From: JBDKVA01 sp039679375
GTDB lineage: Bacteria; Bacillota; Clostridia; Acetivibrionales; DTU013
Direction: 5' to 3'
DNA length: 35,900 bases
NCBI GenBank assembly: GCA_039679375.1
Contig: JBDKVA010000013.1
Span: forward strand, 1 to 35,900
Shown here: one piece after another, positions 16,747 to 24,417 of the stretch
How positions within the stretch are numbered: the first letter of the stretch is position 1
Layout of the letters: every line of letters starts with the position of its first letter
The notes under the pieces: model-generated
Databases searched by the model: none
What the model was told of the DNA's origin: nothing
The model's input: the letters and a program-made list of their open reading frames with translations, nothing else
Position numbers and translations under genes: made by a program

Positions 16747-19443
16747 TCACCCCCAATGAATATCACGCATATAGTCCAATACGGTCAGATATGTACTTTC
16801 ATGAAGTGCTACATACTCACTGCGATAAGCCTGCAATCTTCCATTCTTGAACTCTCCGATAAGGGTTTCGTCAGTACGCTCAAGATATTCGTCTTTCAAT
16901 GTATCATCAATATAAAAAGTTGATAGAAATGCCTTGACCTCTGTATATTCAGATTTAAGGTTGACTTTTGCGTCCTGAAACATTCTTATTTTATCCTCAA
17001 TTTGGGCAATTTTGTCGGAATTTTTCTCTTTAACTTTTTTAGCTGTCTCCTTGTTAATTGACTCTTGGATGTCAACAATTCTCTTTTTGTAGTCCTTGTC
17101 AATTGCAGCAATATCGAGTTTCAGCGGAGCATATTCTAAAGTAAATAACTCATTAAGCATTACTTTTTCCCCACGCTTGGTGCGCTTGTAACCAACATTA
17201 TCTACCTCAGCCATAAAAACATCGTAATTCTGCTTCGGTGCAACTTCCCCAAATACCCACCATGTGTTTACATGACCAAATGAATCAATGGTATCCTTAT
17301 CAAAGGTACACAAATCATTAAGCTCTGCACGATATTTTTCGATGAGTTCACCAGAAGATAGATTGTCATCTCGATCAGTAAGATAATTTATTAGCATTTT
17401 GCGGATGGTAGTCTTCTCTTCATCGGCGGTCATATCCTTGATAGATGGCAATTTTTTCTTTTCCTTTATACCATCATGTACTGCCATCAAATTTTCAACA
17501 CGAGTTTTTAGTTTTGAATAATCATTTGAAGCATCATTCCACGCAGTATTCCATGCGGATACCTCGTCAGAAGTTTTCTTCTGCGCAAATATAATGCTCG
17601 TTTTAGTGGAAGTATACGGCTCAAACGTAAGCTGTGGTAATGATACAACAGCCTTAATTTTGAAGTATTTATAAAGGAATAATCTAATATACTTATTCTC
17701 TGTTGTATCAAACACACTTTCCGGCAATACAGCAGCAAGACGACCATTTTCACGTAATAACTGATACCACCGCTCAATAAATAGATTTTCAGAGTTCTTT
17801 TTATCACCGAATATAAAACTCTTTTTGATTGTTTTCTTTGTATCATTGTCTAAATCAACACTGAACGGAGGATTTGTCAATATAAGATCAAAGTTTCCAT
17901 TAATAGCTTTATCATAATATAGTGACTCAACTTCGCTGTCATGCATTATATTCGGAGCGGTTTCTTTTTTATACTGTTCAAATGGTAACAAGCCATCTTT
18001 TACAAAAATATTAGTTGAACCATCGCCATGCAAAATCATATTGACCTTGGTAGCAGTACCAAGATTAAAGTTGGATTCAGATGCATAGATATATGCCTGC
18101 GCCCATTTATTTTCCCTATTATCTGGATAAAACCAGTCAGATTCAATTTTGTCCTTCACCGCTTTTGTAGTACCCAATTCTTTGCGAAAACGATACTTCA
18201 TGTTTTCCGTTATAAATTTCATATATTCTATTAAGAATGTACCACTGCCGGCAGACGGGTCTATCATATACGGTAATTCTTTATCAGTCTTAATCCGATT
18301 TATAGCGAGTCTATCTGCCTGTATTGCCCACAACATAAAACGGACAATATTAATATGAGTAAAAAATTGCCCCTTACTCTGTTTAAAACCATTACGAATA
18401 ATTCCCTCGAAAAACTCACCGAGTATATCTTTACCGCTTAAGCTGTTTTTTCCATCGACAAAGGATAAACCTTCTAACTTTTGAACTGCATATTTTAGCT
18501 TAGAAAGAGAAAACTTCTTGGTATCAATGACATACGATTTTGCAAGTTCTGCTTCGTCAAGAATATATAGTTTGGACTTTAGTGCATTCCGGTATAATTC
18601 ATTAATCCGGTCAAACAACTGATTATTTGTCTCAAATTCTTCGTCTCCTTCTTTTTCAAAGGTAAGAGATTGGAATTTATATGTTTCACCGTCCTCAGTG
18701 GTGTCTTCATCTTGAATTTTTGTGAGGATAAGATTTGCAAGAGATGCAAAGACCTCATTATCATCAGTTCCACCACCACCCCACAAAACGTTGTGGAGGT
18801 CAGTTTGCAACTGATTTAACATGTCACCAGTAAAATTAGTTTCAAGGTCTTTATCAGATGCTTTCACATATGGCTTATGCTGTGCTTTGCCAAATCGGAC
18901 AGGCAGATCATTGGTGTAGTTACGTTCCAATTCCCATTCTTCAAATGTAGGATATTTTTCAGTGTCGATTATCATACATTCATCAACAACTTTTCCGCCC
19001 ATTTTATCATCAGTTGTATATAAAACAAGATATTTGACACTGCGGCCCTCTGCTTTTTCCATCCCTGCAAGCTTATATAACTGTTCCTTAATAGTCTCAT
19101 CTTTATCAATAGTTAAATATTCATCTGGGCTTTTAACCTCAATAAACAGAAATGCATCTCCCTTAGAATCACGAACAATAATGTCAATTCTGCTCGTGAT
19201 AGTATGAGGACGTCCTGCTGTATACTCATGCTCTATTTCGATACGATCTGCTGCATACCCAAGTTCATTTACAAGTCTTGTCAAAAGAAATGCACGGGAC
19301 ATTTCCTCGTCTCCAGTAATCTCATTTATAATTCGGCCTTGTTTAATGACATCGTAAGATATTTCATTTTCGGCAATACCAAAAGAAGAAACAACCTTAG
19401 TGGTTTGATCATCAACATATTTTTTAATGAGTGTCCTATCCAT
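16747..19443 (-). CDS. Fused restriction nuclease and N6-adenine DNA methylase
   Basis: The start is ATG at 19443 (MDRTLIKKYVDD), preceded by AAGGAG; an upstream in-frame ATG at 19482 lacks this. The product is about 898 residues. The N-terminus resembles the HsdR N-terminal nuclease fold: SRIDIIVRDSKGDAFLFIEVKSP places Asp87, Glu102 and Lys104 as a PD-(D/E)XK site. The middle is an HsdM-like helical region (GEFFEGIIRNGFKQSKGQFFTH), then methylase motif I DPSAGSGTF (about 394) and motif IV NPPF (about 521), which define an N6-adenine methylase. A coiled C-terminus follows. There is no DEAD-box motor. With the separate S subunit downstream, the layout resembles BcgI-type systems, where one polypeptide cuts and methylates. 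The spacing to hsdS is 11 bases, so both form one operon. Confidence 0.88.
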   Translation of the reverse strand: MDRTLIKKYVDDQTTKVVSSFGIAENEISYDVIKQGRIINEITGDEEMSRAFLLTRLVNELGYAADRIEIEHEYTAGRPHTITSRIDIIVRDSKGDAFLFIEVKSPDEYLTIDKDETIKEQLYKLAGMEKAEGRSVKYLVLYTTDDKMGGKVVDECMIIDTEKYPTFEEWELERNYTNDLPVRFGKAQHKPYVKASDKDLETNFTGDMLNQLQTDLHNVLWGGGGTDDNEVFASLANLILTKIQDEDTTEDGETYKFQSLTFEKEGDEEFETNNQLFDRINELYRNALKSKLYILDEAELAKSYVIDTKKFSLSKLKYAVQKLEGLSFVDGKNSLSGKDILGEFFEGIIRNGFKQSKGQFFTHINIVRFMLWAIQADRLAINRIKTDKELPYMIDPSAGSGTFLIEYMKFITENMKYRFRKELGTTKAVKDKIESDWFYPDNRENKWAQAYIYASESNFNLGTATKVNMILHGDGSTNIFVKDGLLPFEQYKKETAPNIMHDSEVESLYYDKAINGNFDLILTNPPFSVDLDNDTKKTIKKSFIFGDKKNSENLFIERWYQLLRENGRLAAVLPESVFDTTENKYIRLFLYKYFKIKAVVSLPQLTFEPYTSTKTSIIFAQKKTSDEVSAWNTAWNDASNDYSKLKTRVENLMAVHDGIKEKKKLPSIKDMTADEEKTTIRKMLINYLTDRDDNLSSGELIEKYRAELNDLCTFDKDTIDSFGHVNTWWVFGEVAPKQNYDVFMAEVDNVGYKRTKRGEKVMLNELFTLEYAPLKLDIAAIDKDYKKRIVDIQESINKETAKKVKEKNSDKIAQIEDKIRMFQDAKVNLKSEYTEVKAFLSTFYIDDTLKDEYLERTDETLIGEFKNGRLQAYRSEYVALHESTYLTVLDYMRDIHWG

Positions 19444-19592
19444 TAAAATCAACTCCTTTATTATGGTTTTGATGAATTCCATCTTATCATTAGGCGTATC
19501 TTATAATTAGCACATATTTGCTGATTTCATTAATGCTTTAAAGCTCTCAGACTATTTCATCTGCGCTGGAATTTATCCAGATCAATCTGCGC

Positions 19593-19610
19593 CAGAGGCT
19601 TTGCCCTCTG
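19593..19610. repeat. Short hairpin upstream of the nuclease-methylase gene
   Basis: CAGAGG and CCTCTG form a six-base stem with a six-base loop in the 268-base gap between the TrlF-like gene and the nuclease-methylase gene. It is preceded by two copies of ATCTGCGC at 19559-19566 and 19585-19592 and a CTGGA/TCCAG stem. No T run follows on the minus strand, so termination is uncertain; it may act as a processing or regulatory element. Confidence 0.3.
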
Positions 19611-19711
19611 TTCTTAATTTACAGTCCTTTGTTTTCACCGATATTCTATTATCAAGAGCATATCAATCTTTCAATATTGCTCTCATATATGTTGACTTAG
19701 TTAGGCAAAAA

Positions 19712-22552
19712 TTAAAAGCCATACTTTTCTTTCCTTAATTTAAAAGCCCGTGCTCCACCCTCCATTACTAATGTAATTTCATCCTTAATTTGCTTAGAAT
19801 CTATAGCACCTTCAGCTTTAATCCTGCCATGAGTTTGATTGTCTGATTCCAGATAGTCACAACAGGCCACTAATTCAGCGTCTCCATTGACAACAATATT
19901 CGCATTATGGCTTGTAAATATAATTTGCCGTTTTTTCTTTGCTTCCCAAATATTGCTGATTATTTCTCCTATTGCTCTATTATCAATATCATCTTCCGGC
20001 TGGTCTATAATTAATGGGTAACCGGGTTGGTTTAATAAAACTGTCAGTAATGCCGTAGCTTGTTGTCCGGCGGATGCTTCTGCAAATTGTATCGAATCCC
20101 CCATTTGATTATTCGTTGTATAACGAAAATCAGGATTAAATTCAATTTCACTCAGAGCAAGCTCTATCCATTTTTCTGGTGTTAGTTTTTCCTTGATGTT
20201 TTCCATGTGAATAGCAGTTAATCCAGAAGAATTGAGTAAAGGAATATCTGTTAAAGAAACTGTACCACTCGACTCTACAATAAGCCTAATTTCATCTAAA
20301 ATGTTTGTCCAAGTCAATAAAGGATCTTCACTGTTTTTCATCGCATCACATAATGATTGAATTTTGTCCTCACGAACTCTTGAACCTTGAAAAGCTGACA
20401 TGATTTTCTCTTTTATCGCATTAGTATCCAAACTCTTCGAATAATTTGCACTGATAAAGTTCTTAGATAGAATATTCAAGTTGTTTGATTGCTCTGTCAG
20501 AAGACGTAGCCTATTCCTATTAATTTGAAGCCAGTCTCTACGAAGTGTAATTAACTCAACTTCAGGATTTCCCATTTCAGTTATTACAGCAGTACGTTTA
20601 GCCAAATCATCTAACATTGTTTTTAAAGTTTCTTCAATTCTCTGGATCTCATTAATTTGAGATTGGTTAGAAGCCGCCTTCGCTTTTGAAGATTCGTATT
20701 GAACATGAAAAGAATTATTTAATTCATTCCATTTAATAATAAGTTCATTGAGTTTTGACTGGGCACTTTCGTTAATTAGATTTTGTAAATTATTCGCAGC
20801 TACTTTTATTTTGGAAAAATTTCCAATGCGTGCTTCATCAATTTCTTTTATAAGTTCATGATTAATTAATTCGCCCTCCAAACTGATTGGCGAAGGATAT
20901 CTTTTAATAAATTCAATAAACTCGTGCGTTTTTTCGGACAAAAATTCAAAATCACGTTTTATCTGATTAATTATCAAAAGTTCGTTGTCATAAATCTGTT
21001 TGTTAGAAATGATCTTTTGATCGTCTTCCGATATTCCAATTAAGCTTTGGCGTAATTTTTCAACTTGTTCTCTAAGCGATTTAACTTGAAGATTGATCTG
21101 ATCATTCTCCGTCTGAATTTTTTGCTTGCGAAGATGGTTATTATAACAAATTCGAATCTTCTTTTCATTATCATTAAGATTGAATCTTAATGTTTCTAAC
21201 TGACTAAGAATCGGCTGCTCTATAAATCTCCTCAGTTCATCTGTTCTTATTCCAACGCTACTAAGTTGCTTTTGGCTATATGCTTGAACCGGCAAAACAG
21301 ATTGAATCTCTTCTTCCTTAACTTGTTGAAATTCATTGTCGCCAATTTTTAACAGTATTACTCTTGTTTTTGAGTTGCGCTTAATTATATGTACAATGCC
21401 ATTAACGATGAATGTTATTCGGACTTCACCATCGAAGGGCACAAGAGTTTTTTCGATTAAGGATTCTCTTTTTTTAACCAAATCGGTTTTTCGTTCATCG
21501 TCAATATATAAATCGGTCTGGTCGCATAAACCCCATCTTAAATACTCAAGAATCGTTGATTTTCCTGTTCCTCTACCTCCAATTATGGCGTTATATTGTT
21601 TATTGAATTCAATCACAAAAGAGCTTAAAAACTTGCTTCCCGTAACTTCAAGTCTTGATATATGAATAAGAGGTAATTCGGGATTTTGAAGACTTATTCT
21701 TGATGTACGTGCCAAACATGCTTGCCTCAAGGCTTCAGCAGTTGGCTTCTCCCATTTTACCCATGTACTATGAGTGCCAAACCCGCTCCCATCTTCATTA
21801 CGATTATCAGATGTAGATAAAACACCTATGGCTTTTTCGCCGTAATTCCTGTCCCCACCATTAATTTTATTTTGATATCCTGTTTCTGTTGAAATATTAC
21901 CATCAACATATCCTCCAACACATGGCATTTTGCAATAATGCTCATTAAATCCTTGCCGAAGAATAGTTGATTGCCCGTTATGATTGACATTAGGCAAAAT
22001 AATATACTTGCCTTTACAATAACCCAATTCATCCAATTTTAGGTGCAATTCATTTAGATCTCCAACAACTTGTTGCGATATTCGATTTATTTGCGCATGG
22101 TTTTTTAAATACTCATTTGAAGGATTTAATCCCAGAAAATTAACGACCGAGTCCAAATCGTTATCTGGATAATCGGCATCGAAAATTATGATACATTGAC
22201 AGTTCGGATTGCTTAGTGTCAATTCCATCCCAGGGAAAACTGTAATGATTTTTTCAAATTGGGAGGTTTCCTCAAATTCTCTGCTTTCCTCTTTGGATAC
22301 TTTCCGAATTATTTTTGCAAAGACAACATCATGATGGTCTGTAATGGCAATCGCATTTAAACCAGCATCTCTCGCCTTCTGAAGATATTCTTTTGCGAAT
22401 TGCTCACGCTGTTGGTTTATTTCAAATTTATTTTGCTCAGTTAGCCCAGATAATTGGTCTTCGTTTACACCAAATTTATTGCCTGTCCACCTTAAATCTC
22501 TCGGTGTATGAACTTGAAAATCGCAATTATGAAAATGCGTACCTTTATCCAT
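19712..22552 (-). CDS. TrlF-like PHP-domain plus SMC-like ATPase
   Basis: The 946-residue protein starts at an ATG preceded by AAGGGGA. Residues 8-240 form a PHP metal-dependent phosphoesterase domain: FQVHTP, AIAITDHHDV, PGMELT, ILPNVNHNG and VLSTSDNRN are its metal-binding motifs. From about 310 comes an ABC/SMC-like ATPase with Walker A IIGGRGTGKST (about 324), a coiled-coil insert of some 400 residues with many heptads, signature SAGQQATALLTVLL, Walker B PLIIDQPEDDID (about 845) and H-loop IIFTSHNAN. This architecture matches proteins annotated as TrlF-family AAA-like ATPases. By analogy with OLD and RecN/SMC-type defence ATPases it may sense DNA and activate the PHP active site, but that is inference. 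It sits between a recombinase and a restriction system, a common defence setting. Confidence 0.87.
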   Translation of the reverse strand: MDKGTHFHNCDFQVHTPRDLRWTGNKFGVNEDQLSGLTEQNKFEINQQREQFAKEYLQKARDAGLNAIAITDHHDVVFAKIIRKVSKEESREFEETSQFEKIITVFPGMELTLSNPNCQCIIIFDADYPDNDLDSVVNFLGLNPSNEYLKNHAQINRISQQVVGDLNELHLKLDELGYCKGKYIILPNVNHNGQSTILRQGFNEHYCKMPCVGGYVDGNISTETGYQNKINGGDRNYGEKAIGVLSTSDNRNEDGSGFGTHSTWVKWEKPTAEALRQACLARTSRISLQNPELPLIHISRLEVTGSKFLSSFVIEFNKQYNAIIGGRGTGKSTILEYLRWGLCDQTDLYIDDERKTDLVKKRESLIEKTLVPFDGEVRITFIVNGIVHIIKRNSKTRVILLKIGDNEFQQVKEEEIQSVLPVQAYSQKQLSSVGIRTDELRRFIEQPILSQLETLRFNLNDNEKKIRICYNNHLRKQKIQTENDQINLQVKSLREQVEKLRQSLIGISEDDQKIISNKQIYDNELLIINQIKRDFEFLSEKTHEFIEFIKRYPSPISLEGELINHELIKEIDEARIGNFSKIKVAANNLQNLINESAQSKLNELIIKWNELNNSFHVQYESSKAKAASNQSQINEIQRIEETLKTMLDDLAKRTAVITEMGNPEVELITLRRDWLQINRNRLRLLTEQSNNLNILSKNFISANYSKSLDTNAIKEKIMSAFQGSRVREDKIQSLCDAMKNSEDPLLTWTNILDEIRLIVESSGTVSLTDIPLLNSSGLTAIHMENIKEKLTPEKWIELALSEIEFNPDFRYTTNNQMGDSIQFAEASAGQQATALLTVLLNQPGYPLIIDQPEDDIDNRAIGEIISNIWEAKKKRQIIFTSHNANIVVNGDAELVACCDYLESDNQTHGRIKAEGAIDSKQIKDEITLVMEGGARAFKLRKEKYGF

Positions 22553-22667
22553 TTGAAAACATCCCCTTCAACTCAAAATATCAAAATTACTCCACTAACC
22601 GAAATAATTATTTTTCTCAATTACAAATACATACAGTTAAAGTCGAAAAACGAAAATTTATAGGAAC

Positions 22668-22676
22668 ATTATACCA
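22668..22676 (-). promoter_or_regulatory. Extended -10 promoter for the TrlF-like gene
   Basis: On the minus strand TGGTATAAT gives an extended -10 element about 116 bases before the TrlF-like start. The -35 region, in the 3' end of the recombinase gene, is weak. This suggests the ATPase gene has its own promoter rather than depending on the recombinase transcript. Confidence 0.4.
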
Positions 22677-22688
22677 TATTCAGTCGTT

Positions 22689-23936
22689 TTAGAATGACCT
22701 TTTTTCCTGCGACCCATCTGCGCGCAAAATCAGAATAAAGGCATCAAAAACTTGAATTTTATCAACTTCATTCCTGATAATACCTTCATCATAAGCTCCG
22801 CTCTGGCAAACAGTAGCACCTAGGGTATCCTGCATCCATCCTTCATCCAGAGTAGGGGAGTGGAGGCATGCCTCCTTGCCTTTCTCAATCCTTGTCGCGC
22901 AGCGCCAGACCACCTTGCCCCGTTCAGTTCTCCGACGATAAGATGCTCCGCAATCTCCGCACACAAGCAGATTTCCAAGAATGTATTTGCCGTTATATTT
23001 ACTACCGCTAGCTTCCATTGTACCATCCTCTTTGCTGACAAGCCTTGAGCGCTTCGCCATTTCTTCCTGTACCTTGTCGAATACCTCAACAGGAACAATG
23101 GCGGGATGGCTGTCTTTCACATAATATCGGTTACGCTGTCCGATATTTTTGCTTTTCTTACCGGTCATAAAATCCTCGGTAAAGGTTTTTTGCAGCATCG
23201 TGTCTCCCTTGTATTTCTCGTTCATGAGCATGTCCCGAATCGTTTTCGCATTCCAATCATCCTTACCTGTTACCGTTTTAATCCCCTTAGATTCCAAGAA
23301 AGACTTTATTTGTCCCAGTGACAAACCCTGCAAATATAAGTCAAATATCTTTCTGACCACCTCTGCCTGTTCTGGGACAATTACAATCTCACCGTCTACA
23401 CAATCATATCCCATGAAATTCTTATACTTCGTGAAGATATCGCCCTTTTCAAACTTACGCTGAAATCCCCATTGAATATTCTCACTGGTATTCCGGCTTT
23501 CGTCCTGTGCCAGCATACCCCTCAGTGTAATCTCAAATTCTTTATCCGCCTTGATTGAATCCAGTTTCTCATTTTCAAAATACATATTAATCCCTCGCTC
23601 TCTTAAAAATCTTATAATTTTCAAAACTTCCAGCGTATCTCTCGATACCCTGCTGATTGACTTTGTGATAATGTAATCGATTTTGCCTTTCGCAGCTTTC
23701 CTAAGCAATTTATCCAGGCTTTTTCTACCGCTTCGCCGAAGCCCGCTTTCGATATCATAGAAAACACCGGCAAAAAGCCAATTAGGATGGCCTTTTATCA
23801 TCTTCGTATAAGTCTTTATCTGAATCTCAAGGCTGCGCAGCTGCTCTGGACCGGAGGTGCTGACCCGACAATAGGCGGCGACCCTAAGCTTTTTGTTCTC
23901 TTTGGGTTTAGGCGGTATGATCCAAACATTTTTCAT
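22689..23936 (-). CDS. Large serine recombinase
   Basis: The 415-residue protein has an N-terminal resolvase domain with the catalytic motif AAYCRVSTSG (Ser26) and SLEIQ, then IITKSISRVSRDT, which carries catalytic arginines. A Recombinase domain (KKFMGYD-like KYKNFMGYDCVDGEIVIVPEQAEVVRKIFDLYLQGLS) follows, and a zinc ribbon with CGDC and a second pair CATRIEKGKEAC lies at about 323-360. These enzymes integrate and excise mobile elements through short att sites. At 415 residues it is shorter than many relatives, with little coiled C-terminus, so activity is not certain. It stands at one edge of the defence island, and its start side faces non-coding DNA where an att site would be expected. 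I found no convincing att pair by eye. Confidence 0.9.
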   Translation of the reverse strand: MKNVWIIPPKPKENKKLRVAAYCRVSTSGPEQLRSLEIQIKTYTKMIKGHPNWLFAGVFYDIESGLRRSGRKSLDKLLRKAAKGKIDYIITKSISRVSRDTLEVLKIIRFLRERGINMYFENEKLDSIKADKEFEITLRGMLAQDESRNTSENIQWGFQRKFEKGDIFTKYKNFMGYDCVDGEIVIVPEQAEVVRKIFDLYLQGLSLGQIKSFLESKGIKTVTGKDDWNAKTIRDMLMNEKYKGDTMLQKTFTEDFMTGKKSKNIGQRNRYYVKDSHPAIVPVEVFDKVQEEMAKRSRLVSKEDGTMEASGSKYNGKYILGNLLVCGDCGASYRRRTERGKVVWRCATRIEKGKEACLHSPTLDEGWMQDTLGATVCQSGAYDEGIIRNEVDKIQVFDAFILILRADGSQEKRSF

Positions 23937-24417
23937 CTCAATCTTTCTATTATATAAACATAAAACTGGGTAAGGTCATAAGCACACTAATATTTTACAA
24001 AATAAAAGACGTGAAAGATAGCCTCCACGTCAAAAACACATTTTTAAATCCGTGCTCGCAAACCCTTGGTATGCCAGTATTACAAGCGTTGCAACAGGAT
24101 TATTACCTCCACATGTGCCATCCAAGGGAACATATCCACCGGATTTTCGTATATTTATTCAGATTTTCTGCATATTTTAACCAATTTTGTGCTAAATACA
24201 TCGCTTGTATGCATAAATTTTCTGTCGTCTTTTTTATACTCTCAAGGGTAGGTTGAGGTTCGCCTGCGATTCCTTACGTATCTATACAAAGCAATCGTAA
24301 TCAAAATAAAAAGCAGCTAACCGAATTCAGTATTTCTACTAAACCTGTATCTGCTTCTTATTTTTACTATTTTTAAAAGATAGATAGTTAATAATTCAAA
24401 TGCTAATTATAAGTATC
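23937..24417. other. Intergenic region at the edge of the island
   Basis: This 481-base gap separates the recombinase from the SLH protein. It holds a GACGTG/CACGTC inverted repeat (24008-24013 and 24026-24031, 12-base loop) and a short protein-like frame on the minus strand around 24100-24035 (VATLVILAYQGFASTDL) without a clear start, probably a remnant. A terminator-like structure lies at 24305-24362. It is a candidate location for an attachment site of the recombinase, but none can be shown. Confidence 0.5.
24305..24362 (-). terminator. Probable terminator of the large SLH protein gene
   Basis: On the minus strand AAGCAG and CTGCTT form an outer stem. An inner stem TTTAGTA/TACTGAA closes a GAAA loop, and TTTTTATTTT follows. 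It lies 56 bases beyond the stop codon. The outer stem is separated from the inner one by unpaired bases, so strength is uncertain. Confidence 0.45.

Noticed and set aside
24050..24110. tRNA gene fragment as integration target of the island
   Set aside because: The sequence lacks a T-loop GGTTCGAATCC-like motif and acceptor stem pairing. No tRNA was found anywhere in the window.
23937..24417. attL/attR pair for the serine recombinase
   Set aside because: I compared this region with 14700-15310 by eye and found no shared word longer than about 10 bases. The partner site could be elsewhere or too short to see.
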